Assembly (NCBI GenBank): GCA_002964805.2
Contig: PUDQ02000001.1
Coordinates: 8,890,001-8,954,000 of the forward strand
From: Trametes villosa
Taxonomy: Eukaryota > Basidiomycota > Agaricomycetes > Polyporales > Polyporaceae
Reading direction: 5' to 3'
DNA length: 64,000 nucleotides
The position numbers were made by a program, and so were the translations under genes. Every line of letters starts with the position of its first letter. The first letter of the stretch is position 1. Shown here one piece after another: positions 36,592 through 48,384 of the stretch. A model generated the notes under the pieces. The model had not been told where the DNA came from and searched no databases. It saw nothing but the letters and a program-made list of their open reading frames with translations.

Positions 36592-37048
36592 ATGACTTCC
36601 TCCACCGCGGCCTCGCAAACCGAGCTCAAGTCCGCAAAGGTCCCTCTCGGCTGGCGGGACCAGTGCTCGGCGTGCGTCTCTCCCTGCCTCTCCTAACGCT
36701 GTCACAGTGCTCACCCAGGCCGGGATACGATCGTGCTTTGTGGGGAATTGGGTGTGGACGGACGGGGGAATAGGCTGCTTATCCCGCTGAACATGTGCAG
36801 GAAGGACAAGCTGTACCTCCCGTGGGAGTGCGAGAACGAGCGGCATGCGTACGAGAAGTGAGTACCGTTGGCCCGTCTTTCTCCGTGAGGGCGGTTGGCT
36901 GAGGGTGTTGCGTGGTGTTAGGTGCCAGTACGAGGAGTGAGTGTCCTTTGTGTTATGGTTGATTTGATGTATTGTGCTGACGGGGTGCAGCTATATGCGC
37001 CGGATGAAGGAGCTGTCGAAGCGCAAGCTCGAGGCCGCCGAGGAGTGA
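36592..37048 (+). CDS. NDUFB7: Mitochondrial complex I subunit NDUFB7 (B18)
   Basis: Four exons (36592-36671, 36774-36857, 36922-36936, 36991-37048) give a 78-residue protein. It carries the twin CX9C signature of the B18 subunit: C-SALLIPLNM-C and C-ENERHAYEK-C, each with nine residues between cysteines, within the family pattern LIPLNxCRK..LPWECENERHAYEKCQY. Such proteins are oxidised by Mia40 in the intermembrane space and sit on the membrane arm of NADH:ubiquinone oxidoreductase. The tail (MRRMKELSKRKLEAAEE) is charged and helical. Exon 3 is a 15-nt microexon supplying CQYE. Confidence 0.92.
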
Positions 37049-37276
37049 TGTACCCTGCCTTGTCTATTCTATCGTTGCTTTCTTTCTCGCAACTCTACTG
37101 CCGGGCCCGACGGTCATGATCAGGCGGAATGGCGTACATTATGTCCGTGAAACGGTGCGTATGCTGAGTGGGGACGTGTGGATGTGCATTACAGGGCATG
37201 GTAGGCCCCAGTGCGAACGTAAGATACCCTCCTCTCCCCCCATCTCCCGGCTCGCAGCGAGGACCGAAGATCTCGC

Positions 37277-38341
37277 CTACACCTTGCGCCCATGCTCGCT
37301 CTCCCAGCGCGCGACCTCCTTCCGCACGCGCGCGACGACCTCGTCCTCAGTGCTCGCCTTGCCGAACGCGTCGACGAACTGGCCCGCGGGGTCCATGAAG
37401 TAGAAGAAGATGGAGTGGTCGACGAGGTAGTCGTCGTCCGCGCGCGCGTCGGGCGGCGTCGAGAAGTAGACGCGGTACGCCTTGCACGTCGCCTTGAGCG
37501 CGCCGTACGAGCCCGTGAGCCCGACGAGACGCGGGTGGAACTCGGCGACGTAGCGCGCGACCTGCGGGACGCTGTCCCGCGCGGGGTCGACGGAGATGAA
37601 GATGGGTTGCACGATGGGGCCGTATTCGGCGTCTGCGGGCGGGGGATGTGTGAGCGGGTGAAGGGAGTGTTAGTCAAAGCGGAGGGAGGAGGCGCACCGA
37701 GCTTTTCGACCGCGGCGCTCATCTTGTCGAGCTCCTCGGGGCAGATGTCGGGGCAGTTCGTGAAGCCGAAGTAGATGAGCGACCATTTTCCGAGCAAGTC
37801 CTTCTCCGTGAAGGGCTCGCCCTTGTGCGTGGTGAGCGTGAACGGCCCGCCGACCTGTGGGCGGCCGACGGCTTGGTCTTCGCGCTCCTTACCTGTGAGG
37901 ACCGACGCGTGTGAGACGTGGAGAGGGAAGGGTGTGTGGGAGTAGGGCGGGGGACGTACGACGTTGCTCGAGGAGCTTTTCCTTCTCGTTGCGGAAGTAC
38001 CAGAAGAGCGCTGCGCCGGTGAGCACGAAGAGCGCGGCTGCCTTCGGCGTGAATACCTACGCCGAGGACCTGGTAAGCATTTGCGTCCGCCTCATGTACT
38101 TCGAGCTGGAACGTACGCCGACGGTGGCACGGTCTCGCTCGCCGGAGGAGGTCGACTGGGTCGGGTTCAGCTTCGGGTCCGGTGGGGCTGGCTGCTCCGA
38201 GTACGCGCGCCGCGAGCCCACCGTGCTACGGGGCAGTGACCTGAAAGCCGCGGTGCTCTGGACGCCATGTCTTGCGCTGAAGCAGCGTCGGGAGGACGAC
38301 GCGAACGCGGAGGAGACGGAAGAGAGGGAGCGGGCAGACAT
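37277..38341 (-). CDS. SCO1: SCO1-type copper chaperone for cytochrome c oxidase
   Basis: Four exons (38341-38117, 38056-37960, 37892-37698, 37632-37277) give 290 residues. The N terminus is Arg/Ser-rich with few acids, a mitochondrial presequence. One membrane helix follows ([14 protein letters not shown]). The thioredoxin-like domain reads [41 protein letters not shown], with the copper-binding CxxxC in CPDIC and the distal His in [15 protein letters not shown]1 delivers copper to the CuA site of Cox2 on the intermembrane-space side of the inner membrane. All copper ligands are present. Confidence 0.95.
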
Positions 38342-38656
38342 GGTTAACTCCTAACCCTAGCCGCGGGCTTCTGCTCTCTGTACGCATCCTCGGTCGATCT
38401 CGGGCCTCGGTCTCGGGAGTGCAATTCGTAAAGACTGCTCTCCCATGCTTTGCAAGCATACATGACTCCTTGGTAATGTTACATCTGCCTACAGTAGGCT
38501 AACTGATACAAAGCTGACGTGTGAGCTGCCATTTGTCCATCTACATGCGAACAGTAGGCGCCAGACATAGAAGGTGATCAGAAGAGTCCGAACTATCAGC
38601 ACACAAGTTGTTTGGAGACTCACCACAAGAAATTGAGCGAATGGTGCCGAGGTAGC
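38342..38656. other. Spacer upstream of SCO1
   Basis: About 315 bases holding the SCO1 promoter and the 3' flank of CGI121. No other feature was recognised. Confidence 0.5.
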
Positions 38657-39415
38657 TCATCCCATCACACTCTTCATGGCTACGGAACTTGTCACAATCT
38701 CTTCGATGATCGCGCGTTCTCGTGCAGAATCTTTCGCCGCCTCCCTCACCGCAGGCTCGCTGTTCAGCTTGTAGTACTGCAAACCGTATGAGCTCATGGA
38801 GCGATATGACCACAGAGCCGAGCGCACCCTCTTGATGAGTATCCAGTCGGTGATGTCGGCGAGCTCGTCGAAGGGGGCGACTATGCCTGCGACGGCCTGG
38901 TGCATCATAGACTTGACTCCTTGGAGCGTGGGCGCGCATATCTTGACCACGATTAACGATGTCGACTCGTCGTCGACGCCGAATCGTCGGATGGCCTCCG
39001 AGATCTGGTCGGGATGAATCAGGTTCTGAACGTTGGGCAGGCGACCATGGCGTGGGTACATTATTTGTAGGGTTCAGAGCCCAGAGGATCTCGGAGTGCA
39101 CCGTCTTCGTGCGGAGTGCCCCTTGCGCCTTTGCGAGGAGAGCCTGGTAGATGGCCGTCTGCAGATGTAGCAGGCTGCAGATCTGTCACGACATCAGCTT
39201 GGTCACCCACTCCGAATTTCCGGCGAACATACAAGGCTGGCATCAATGAACGCGAGGTTCATGGCTTCGCGCTCGTCGGCGCCGTCTTCCCCTTCGAGTC
39301 TGCTGGCATGTATGAGGCGGCTTCTCAAGCTGAGAGAGTTCTCCACATCTGTGTAGAGCGCGACATGGACCGTCTGTATATCTGTCGGAAAGTGGGGATA
39401 GTGGAAGGACTGCAT
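38657..39415 (-). CDS. CGI121: KEOPS/EKC complex subunit CGI121
   Basis: Three exons (39415-39233, 39182-39060, 39004-38657), all in phase 0, give 217 residues. The sequence MQSFHYPHFPTDIQTVHVAL, NLAFIDASLICSLLHLQTAI, TKTVHSEILWALNPTNNISEAIRRFGV and SLIVVKI matches the CGI121/TPRKB family throughout. This subunit binds the Bud32 kinase and the substrate tRNA in the KEOPS complex that installs the t6A modification on ANN-decoding tRNAs. The ATG at 39415 lies 225 bases from the divergent start of the PDI-like gene, so both probably share one promoter region. Confidence 0.93.
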
Positions 39416-39640
39416 GATTGTAGGGAGCGACCTCTAGATCTAGAGATGTGCCTGGAGTATGCCACAGCCACCGCACCGATCATTGAGTAAGACGCACCTC
39501 TTCCACCCACCACCACCTCCCTCTCTCCCCGCTTTCGCTTCGGCTTTCTTATTCCGGCTGTGTTTCGCTACTGGAGCTTTCAGACACACATTCTCTTCGC
39601 ACACTAATCCGTACCGGTCGCACCGGCACCGACCACCAGC
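39416..39640. promoter_or_regulatory. Compact divergent promoter, CGI121 and PDI-like gene
   Basis: Only 225 bases separate the two start codons. The right half is pyrimidine-rich on the + strand. No TATA box was recognised. Confidence 0.55.
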
Positions 39641-41724
39641 ATGCAGCTGTTCTCCCTCGCGAGGCTGCCCTTCACCCTCCTCGTCTCCTCCGTCATCCTC
39701 GCCTGCACCGCGCTGCCGGTGGAGTCTTCTGAGACGGAGCTCCTCGTTCTTAACCCGGACAACTTCGAAAAGACGGTCTCTGACGGCGTCTGGTACGTCA
39801 TCCCTCGGGCTGCGAGTCCGCGGGTCCTGACGCGCATGCTAGGTTCGTCGAGCACTTCTCGCCCTACTGCGGACACTGCAGGAACTTTGCTCCGACGTGG
39901 AAGCAACTCGTTGAGCAGACCGAGAAGAAGGCGGACCCCGGTATCCACCTCGCCCAGGTCAATTGTGCCGTTGACGGAGGTGCGCACACCCGCCCCGCTT
40001 TCCGTCTCCGTCCCCAGACTTCACACGTACCGCAGACCTCTGCCGCAAGAATGGCATCGATGGCTACCCTCAGATGAACCTCTACCGGAATGGCAAATAC
40101 GTCGAGACCTTCAAGCAGTCGCGGAGCCTCGAGATCCTCACCGCCTACCTCGACGCCCACGCCGAGCCCCGGAACCCCCCCGCACCCACCACCACCACCG
40201 CGGCCGCGGCTGAGCCCACAGACGTCGCCCGAGACGTGGCGCCGGAAGTGCAGGAACAGCAGCAACCCAAGTTGGACGTGAACCCGAGCGGGAAGGTGCT
40301 CTCGCTGGACGAGAAGAGCTTCCCGGAGCGCGTCGCGAAGGGCGGCATCCTCGTCAAGTTCTTCGCGCCCTGGTGCGGCCACTGCAAGAAGCTCGCGCCC
40401 GTCTGGGAGAAGCTTGCGGGCGAGATGCAGCATAAGCTCGAGGTCGCGGAGGTCAACTGCGAGGACCACGGCGCGCTGTGCCGCTTGGAGGGCGTGAGCG
40501 GGTACCCGATGCTGTTCTACTATGGCGGGAAGGAGGCAAAGACGGAGTATACGGGCGCACGGAAGCTTGAGCAGCTCAAGGCGTTTGCGGAGAAGGTTTC
40601 TGGCCCGTAAGTGTGCCCCGGTTAGTTATGGGCCTGTGCTGAACTCCGGATAGTGGTGTGCAGGAGCTCAAGTACGGCGAACTTGAGAGCCGTGTCGCGG
40701 AGCACTCCGTCCTCTACCTTCTGCTTCACGCTCCCTCGGATCGTGCCATCTTCGTAAGTTCTGCATACTGTAGTGCCGGACCGCACTCACATCTCCTGCA
40801 GAACCAAGTCGTGGAGGCATCGCACGTACTCTTTGGCTCGCCGCCTCTGTACACCTCAACTTCCAGCGCTTTCTATGACCACTACAGTATCAAGCCCGGC
40901 ACTGCTGCTATTATCGCGCTGAAGGACGGCGACCCGAATGTTCCTGCCGCCGTTTACACCATCCCGAAGCCCGTCTCCACCGTCGAAGAGCGACAAGCCC
41001 TGGTGGATTGGGTAAGTTCCTCCTCATACAAATAGCGCGCACACGCTCACCCAGCCCTCCTCGCAGCTGCTCCGCAACCGGCTCCCGACCGCGCTCGAGC
41101 TCGACTCGGACAACTTCCAGGACGTGATGAACGCGCCGCACAAGCCGCTCGTCGTGATCGTCGCGACCGCCGCGCGCGACCTGAAGCAGACGGCCAAGGA
41201 CGTCGGCGAGCTCGCGCGCAAGTGGCGCGACGCGCGCGCGCAGGGCGCGCCCGTCGTCTTCACCTGGATGGACGCGGACAAGTGGGGCAAGTGGCTGAAG
41301 AGCATGTATGGGGTCACGGCCGCGGGCCTCCCGCGCGCGGTCGTCGCGAACCACTCGAGCCTGGTGTACTATGACACGGACCAGTTTGGGGAGACGATCA
41401 GTCTGACGTCGGCGAGTCTGTTCTCGGCGATCAATGGCGCGATGAAGGGGACCATTTCGTATAAGCATTCGGAGAACGCGGTTGAGCGGCTTGCGAGGGT
41501 ACGTCCTCCGCCTTTTTGTGGTTTGAGTTGGCTGACCTTCGCTGTAGTATCTGAACAGCAAGCTTGTCTCGCTCGAGGGCTACGTCACCTCGAACCCGTG
41601 GCACACCGCGTTCTACGCGCTCGTCGCGCTCGGCGTGCTCGTGCTCGGCTTGCGCCGACTCTTGGCAGACGGCGACGATTCGAGGGAAGGGGGATATTTG
41701 CGCAAGGAGGGGCGGCTCGACTAA
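39641..41724 (+). CDS. PDI-like membrane thioredoxin-domain protein
   Basis: Seven exons (39641-39792, 39843-39979, 40036-40606, 40654-40753, 40802-41011, 41067-41498, 41548-41724) give 592 residues. A signal peptide (about 1-24) is followed by two thioredoxin domains with full active sites, PYCGHC near residue 60 and PWCGHC near residue 245, separated by a Thr/Ala/Pro-rich linker of about 50 residues. A redox-inactive region follows. The C terminus has one transmembrane helix (HTAFYALVALGVLVLGLRRL) and a short charged cytosolic tail; no KDEL-type signal is seen. The protein should catalyse disulfide formation or exchange in the endoplasmic reticulum and be retained as a membrane protein, as in the TMX or Eps1 groups of the PDI family. 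Confidence 0.92.
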
Positions 41725-42138
41725 CTCGTATGTACATTTTGGGATGTACGGTATAGCCTCAGTCATCGCGGTCGTCACGGATGGATAATGCATATGAAGC
41801 CTCAGCTATAGGATGGATGCGGATGGTCGATCTCCAGGGTCTCGCCGGGTGTGGTGTGGGTGTGGGTGTGGGTGTACTCTAAAGCTACGTCCGGGTCTCT
41901 AATAGCGCGACGGTAAGCAGGAAGCAAGAGGATGCAGCAGGCAGGTGCGCGGGTAGGTATCGACATTAGTAGTGCTACAGTAGGGGGGCGTTAGGCAAGC
42001 AGGCGGGCGTTGCAGGGGTAGTGTACATTGAGCGAGCGAAAGCAAGAGGCGTGCGCGCAGCGGAGCAGAGCAGTCCATCATCAAACAACACGACGTGTAG
42101 GTACCGGCCTTCCACGACGACCCAGAGCAGGAATGATC
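41725..42138. other. Convergent spacer with GTGTGG microsatellite
   Basis: 3' flanks of the PDI-like and PPR genes. A GTGTGG-type simple repeat lies at 41849-41875. No gene was supported. Confidence 0.6.
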
Positions 42139-45100
42139 TCATGCAGAGGTGGGAGTCGCGGGCGCGGGCGCGGCGGCGTCCGTCGACGCCCAGGGCGAGA
42201 CGGACTCGTCGAGCATGATCCCGCTGATCCGCTGGTAGACGGCGGGCGGGAACATGCGCGCCTGTAACCGCTGCAGAAGAGCGACTGCGCGGTCGCGCTC
42301 GCCGTTGCCGAGCTCTGCGCGGACCATGGCTTCCCACGTCGAAGGCTGCAAACATTGGGTCAATAACTCGACTGGCCTGTGGAGAGGCAGACTACATACC
42401 TCGCGGAAGACGGGAGCGTTGGCCGGTACGGGCGAAGCGGGGTGCGGCTTGTTTTGATGGGGTGCGTGGTTGTGCGGCGCGGCGACGCCCTCCTGCGGGT
42501 CCTGGAGGCCCTCGAAGATCTCGCGCGAGCGCGCGATCTCGCCCGCGGCGGCGTAGCCCTTGATGAGCAGGTTCGCGATGTACGCCGTCATGTGCACGCC
42601 GCCCGCGCGCAGGCGCGCGAGGTACGCGGGGACGAGGTCCATGCGCCGCAGCGTGACGAGCGCGTTGATGAGCGCCTCGTAGACGACCGCGTCCGGCATG
42701 GGCCCGCTGCGCGCGGAGGTGGTGTGGTGCGAGGCGATGGACTCGAAGACGGAGAGAACTTGGTCGAGGTCCTTTTGCACGCAGCCGTAGGCGTTGATGA
42801 GCGCGGCCCAGTGCGTGCCCTGCACGGAGACGTTGCGGTCCGCGGAGAGCTCGAGGAAGGTCTTCTGCATGGCGGGGAGGTCGATGGGCTCGATGCAGCC
42901 GTATGCGTCGATGAGGAGCTGTATCCGCTATTAGCTCACATTAAAAGCAGGGTGACTGTAAAGAACGCACCTTGTACGTATGCGCCGTGGGCTGCACGTT
43001 GGCCTCCCGGAGCGCGTTGTAGTAGTGCAACACGCGCTCGCGGTCCGGCTTCGTGTGCGTGTACAGCTGCATCATCGTGTTGTACGGCGGGACGCGCGGC
43101 TTGAACGTCGGCTCCGCCGTCATCTCCGCAAACAGCAGCTCCGCAGACGCGGCGTCGCCCACACGGCAGCACGCGGCGATGACCGCGCCGTACGTGACGG
43201 ACGTGGGCTGCACGCCGCGCGCCTTCATGTCCTGGAAGAGGTGGAGCGCGTAGTCGGCCTTGCGCGCCTTCGCGAGCTTCGAGATGACGGTGTTGTAGAG
43301 GAAGATGTTCGGCGCGACGCCGCACGCCTGCGCCTCCTGGTAGAGCGCCATCGCGTTCGACGTGTCGTCCGTCGTGTCCTTGACGTTCAGGATCAGCGCG
43401 CCGTACGCGTCCGCGGAGGGCGCGCCGCCGTGCTGCAGCACGCGCTGCCGGTGCCCGTGCGCGGCCTCGACGTCGCCCGCGTGCGCGAGCCCGATGATCA
43501 TGTGGTCCTCGACGAGGAACCAGCCCGAGGTCTGCCACTGCTTCGCGCTCTCGAGCGCGCCGAGCACGGTCTGCGCGGTGCTGTAGAGCTCTTGGATCTT
43601 CGCGGTCTCGCCGAGCCGGCCGAGCGCGCTGATGAGCCGCGCGATGACGATGGGCCGCGGGAAGATGCCCTTGTCGGCGCCGTCCTGGAACCGCTGGTAC
43701 GCGGTAAGGACGGACGACCTGTTGCCGCCGGGGAAGAACTCCCCGACAAGGTGGCTGTGGGCGCTGTCGATGCGGGCCGACGAGGAGTACGGGTTGACGG
43801 AGGAGACGGGCGTGGCCGGGGTCTCATCCCAGGACGGGGGAGTCTCGAACGAGTGCGCGGAGGCAAGTGACGGTGACTGCTGGACACGCTGGAGCTCGGC
43901 AAGGCGGGACGTGAATGGCTCTCCAAGTTGAGCGAGGAGGCACACGGAGTTCAGATCGCTGGAAGACAGGCCGCGGACGAGCTGACCCTTCGCATGCTCG
44001 CTGAACTGCGTGATGTCCACCGAGTGCTGGAGAAGATCGTCGACGAGCGTGTTCAGGGATGCCGCAGAGTCGACGTCGCCGGACAGGATAACCTCCAGGA
44101 GCGCCTCCCATTCCCGTGTGGAAAGAACGAGAGCAGGGTTGTTCCTCTGGAGCGCGTACGCGTTCAGGCAAGCCTCGGTGAACGAGATGGAGTGCAGAGC
44201 GCCGACGTCCGTGAGAAGTGCCGAGAGCCGGAGGAGGTGGGTGAGCGAGACGGTGGAGGCCGCGGACCTGAGCATGTTCGTGACCAGGTCGCCGACGAAG
44301 CGACGCGTGCCCTCGATCCTCCACTGGGTCTTGGAAGAGTCGAACGTCTCCTGGGTCTGGCCGTACTGAAGCACCTGCAGCTGACGGAACGCGATCCGCT
44401 CCGTGAGCTCGAGAGCCTGGTCGGGTTGTTGACGCTTCCAGTACTGCATAACCAGCCGCTCGCACAGAACCCGCGAAGTCTCCCGCTGGAAGGTGAAGTG
44501 AACGCTGCCGGTGTCCCAGGGGAGAACGTGCTCAGAGAGGAAGTCCAGAAGTTCGAGTGCCTTTGCCTGTGTCAAGTCCGCGCGGGTGTCCATGAACCGC
44601 AGGTTAGCCGCGAGCACGGAGTCCCGGTGGTCGCTCAAAACAGCGGTGCCGTCCTGGGGAGCGAGCGTGAGCCAGCGCGCGAAGAGCCGGTTGAGTTCGG
44701 CAACCATGCCCTCGTCCGCGAGAGCGTCGAACATCACGGTCCAAGCAGCCTGATCCGGGCGACGAGGCACGCGAACGGACTCGTACGGATCAGCGCTTGC
44801 CGGGTCCTGCTGCTGGAGCATCCGCTCGAACCAGGTGAGCGCGGTGGGGACGTCGCCAAGCTGGCAGAAGCCAGACACCGCACGGGAGAAGGTGGAAGAC
44901 GAGGGAGGGGGGACGTCCGTCGCCTTGACCAGTTCACCAGACGAGGTGTCCATCATCTGCTCAAGCAGGCCCAGAGCTTCTGAAGGTTGCCCACACCGGA
45001 AGTACGCCGCGAGCATCTCGTTCCAAACGGCGGTCTGCGAGGCGCGTTGTGAGTACTGCGAGACCTGGGAAGTCGCATCGTGACGAAGAGCATCGAAAGA

Positions 45101-45967
45101 CCACTCGATCGAATCCACCCGGGACGCGTCCTTGAACTTCTGGAACATGTTCTCCGCTCCGCGCACATCCTTGCTGCTAGCGTAGGTTGCGATGAGGCTG
45201 ATGAAGGTCTGGGCATCGGGGACGATATCAGAGCGCTTCTCGAGGTGTGCGAAGACCGTGAGCGCAGCATCCGCATTAGAGTGGATGACGCAGGAGCGGA
45301 GGAGCTTGTTGTAGATGTGCAGGGGGAACTTGGAGTTCGGGTTCGTCGCAGCAGTCTGGAAGAGTGCGAAGGCGGATGCGAAATGGGAGTCACCGCGGAG
45401 GCTAGCGATACGCTGTTCCTCTTCCTCGGCATTCTCGTTGAGGGCGGCGCGGCGGCGGCGCTTGAGACGAGCCTCTGCGCGGCGGACGGCCTCGTAGTTC
45501 TCGAAGTCGCGGTCGGTGAGGGTGTTGATGAGGGTTGCGTAGGTACCGAAGCCAGAACGGACGAGCTGAGACGCGTCGGAAGACGCGTCGCCGATGAGGT
45601 TCTGGTTTCGGTGGGAGGAGGGCGCACGGAACGCGCTAAGCTTCTCTACGCGCTCCCGGACTTGAGTCGCGGACAATGGCGAGCCCTGTTTATGGGTTGG
45701 GTGAGCGCGACGTAGGGGAGACGCGCAAGAAAAATGACTCACGGTGGGGGTAGTGTGCAAGCGGCTGCTGGTGTGGAACTTGGAAGGGCCAGGGCCGCTG
45801 TGGGCACTCCCGCCCGAGACAGAGGAGCCCCAGCCAGTGACAGCAGTGGAGGGGCCAGAGGACTGGAGCTGGAGGACATTGCGGAGAGTGTGGCCGGTCT
45901 GGTTCTGGATGGAGACGACGGCACGGGAGGTGTGGTGGAAGAGGTGGTTGGCGACCTTAGGAAGCAT
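42139..45967 (-). CDS. Large mitochondrial PPR protein
   Basis: Four exons (45967-45743, 45685-42971, 42918-42400, 42345-42139) give 1221 residues. The start MLPKVANHLFHHTSRAVVSI is basic and amphipathic, fitting mitochondrial import. Pentatricopeptide repeats run through the whole protein, for example DAQTFISLIATYASSKDVRGAENMF, TAVWNEMLAAYFRCGQPSEA, PTSVTYGAVIAACCRVGDAASAELLF and DAVVYEALINALVTLRRMD. Such proteins bind specific mitochondrial transcripts and control their stability or translation; the length and repeat spread resemble fungal COX1 activators of the Pet309 type, but this is inference. Intron 1 (45686-45742) is 57 nt and in frame, so retention would add 19 residues without a stop. 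Confidence 0.87.
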
Positions 45968-46610
45968 GGCGGGACGTCGGCGGCATGCAAGCCGGCTGCT
46001 GCCTACGAGTTGACCGAGGAGAGCAGCGAGGACGGGGGCGGGGAGGACGGGGACGAGGACGAGGACGAGGGCGGGGAGGACGACTCGGCGGTCGAGCTCA
46101 AATCCCAAATACTTCGCGCCGCGCTCTGCCGCAGACGCGCATCCCCCTCTCGCGGCCCCTCGGCAGCCCCGCCCCGGTCCCTCCCGAGCCTCTAAGCACT
46201 GCTTGCGCCTGTTTGTCACCCGCCAGCGCCTAGGGAGTGGACACACACGACGTCGGCCCGGACACCGAAACTGCTGAACTGGGCTGTGATTGGACACCGT
46301 CGTCGTTTACCTTCTCCTCCTCCTCTTCGCCTCTAGAATGTTCTGGTTTGCTCAGCGGGTCATACACAGGGGTAGCAGGACGTTCATATGCGAATGGAGA
46401 ACGTAAACCGGCCGGCTTTGTGAGTGAGTGCGCGCGACTCGGCTGAAACCACTTTTCCTGTTTAACGTTGTACCAGTAGTTGTCGCTGCCCGCTGGCTTC
46501 CCCAGACTGTTGCTATGTATCCTAGGTCCGACAATATACCCTGTATCAATCTCTAACAAGACCAGCTCTAAAGCAACTCGCTGCGCACGCTCAAAGGCAT
46601 AACCCGAAAG
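45968..46610. other. Upstream region of the PPR gene, left of repeat A
   Basis: Open frames continue upstream of the PPR start, but the codons there are Gly/Ala/Arg-rich and look like read-through of a GC-rich leader. No separate gene was supported. Repeat A begins at 46611. Confidence 0.45.
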
Positions 46611-48151
46611 CGGCGGTCAGCCTCTGCGACACGGGCCCGATCCAAATCAGCCAGCCTATATCATCCTGCCCCCGCCCGACCTCGCCTCTCATTCCCCCTT
46701 CTTCCCTCCCACTTCCTTCTCCCGCACTACCTGCTTTTTTTTGCAAGTGCACCTGGGTCATGTCGATCAAGGACCGCTCCTCACCGGGCACTCTTGCTTC
46801 ATCATGTGGCGACGCACTCAACCCCTGCTCTCTAGTACCCCGCGGCGGACGGTCGAGCTCACTGGGAGGCTTCCCGTCGCCCTGGTGGCGACGGACTGCA
46901 CAAGCCCCTAGTCGAACGAAACCCCCGCCTCTCGCGAACGAGGACGGTCGGATCCTGTTGCAGCCCGGCTGCGAGCGTGGTGCACCTTGTACCCCTCAAC
47001 GCCGCGGTCAGCCGAGGAGGATGGACCGCGAACGCCGGTCGCCGTACACGGGCGTCGCGAAGCTCGACGCGAGGAGTGATTTCCTCGCCGGCGGCCGAAC
47101 GATTAGCTCACCGGGCGGAGGAGAGCCAACGGAGAGCTAGCCCCTCTCTCGAGGCCGACCGACGATCCTCGGGTACGGCTGCTGTTGCGAGGTCTGGGGG
47201 CGCTGTGTACTCTCCGCTTCGGCGGGTGCGGCGTCTCGTCGCAGTCTTTGCGGCTCCTGCTTCCTGCTTCATCTTCTCTTAAAAGGCAGCTCCGGCTCGC
47301 CACCTTCTCCGTGTTCGTTGTTTTGTTGGTTTGCTTCTTTGGTTTCGGACTTGGACTCGGACTTGGCTTGGACTTGGACTTGGATTCGGACTTGGACTTG
47401 GCTCGGACTCGGACTTCTTTCCTCTTCTCGCTTCGCTCCCCATAAAACCCCATAAAATCCCAAAAAAAAACTTCATAACATTAAAGCACAAAAACATTAG
47501 CATACCTACTATACCCCATACATGGCTCGGGCTTCGGACACTTGCACCTCCTTTGTACACTTACCCCCACAGCTGCCCCGACGAGCTGCGCGCGCGACCC
47601 TCAAGCCCCTCCCCCCCCTGGACCCGGACCCGGAGCTGGAGCCGCTGGTATTCGATCCGCCGGACTGCTGAAGGGTGTCATGGCCCGGAAGCAGCGAGGC
47701 GGGAACCCACACGGTGTGTCCTCCTCCTCTCTTTCTTCCTTCCAGCTTGCTGGCTTTCTTCTTCTACAGTTGCCTCGCGACGGCCGGTCTCGCTGCACCA
47801 CGGGGGGAGTCATGGCCCCTCGCAGTGAGGCAGGTCCCCGGGCTTCACTTTTCTTTCTCCTCGTCTCCTCTATGCTTTCGATACGCTGCGCTGCTATACC
47901 CTTGCCCCCACAGCTTTCCCCCCTCGACGGACGACCCCGGCCCTCAAGACCCCTGGACACGCTTGGACGTCGAGAGACACGGAGTGATTTCCGCACTCGA
48001 CGTCCCGGCGAAGCCCTGCCGCGCGCTGTCATGGGCGTGTCGTGTAGGCCTGTACGCGCATCTTCGTGATCGCTGCAGCACAATTTTTTCCTCATCCTCC
48101 TTGGAGGCGTCCCTTCGTGGGGCTGGTTTCGGTTTCTCTCCTTCTCGTGGA
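46611..48151 (+). repeat. Dispersed repeat, copy A
   Basis: About 1.54 kb that matches copy B over its whole length and the right two thirds matches copy C. The shared block starts at CGGCGGTCAGCC and ends at CCTTCTCGTGGA. It contains a hexamer tract (TTGGAC/TCGGAC, 47345-47416), an A/T-rich patch with CATAAAACCCC (about 47440-47480) and two related modules, each opening with CCCCCACAGCT (near 47565 and 47910). No reverse transcriptase, transposase or terminal repeat was recognised, and no clear target-site duplication. It is probably a non-autonomous mobile element or degenerate LTR-like unit. Confidence 0.8.
47345..47416 (+). repeat. Hexamer tract TTGGAC/TCGGAC in repeat A
   Basis: About twelve near-identical six-base units. 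Equivalent, length-variable tracts are in copy B (56124-56187) and copy C (61177-61237), on the opposite strand. Confidence 0.8.
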
Positions 48152-48384
48152 CGGTGCAGGATCTTGACCCTCTGGTAAGTCCCTCTGTGCCGTCTACTCC
48201 TGCACACCGTCTGATTTGTTTGAACCTCGACTATAGGAGTCCTTCGCGCGACGCAGCTGGCGGTGGTCCGTTGGTAGCATTCGTTGTATCAATGCGAATC
48301 TGTTGTGTCTCAATGCTCCTTACCTCTCTCGTGTGCGGCCTCCACTGCTCGCAGTCCTCGCGCTGCGCGGTCATCCTATGCCCT

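Noticed and set aside
45968..46297. 110 codons upstream of the PPR protein start in the same frame
   Set aside because: The composition is Gly/Ala/Arg/Val-rich low complexity, while the ATG at 45967 begins a convincing mitochondrial presequence.
46760..47140. 126-residue frame conserved between repeat copies A and B (56387-56767)
   Set aside because: Other frames through the same DNA are equally conserved, so the similarity reflects recent duplication rather than protein selection. No family or splice context supports a gene.
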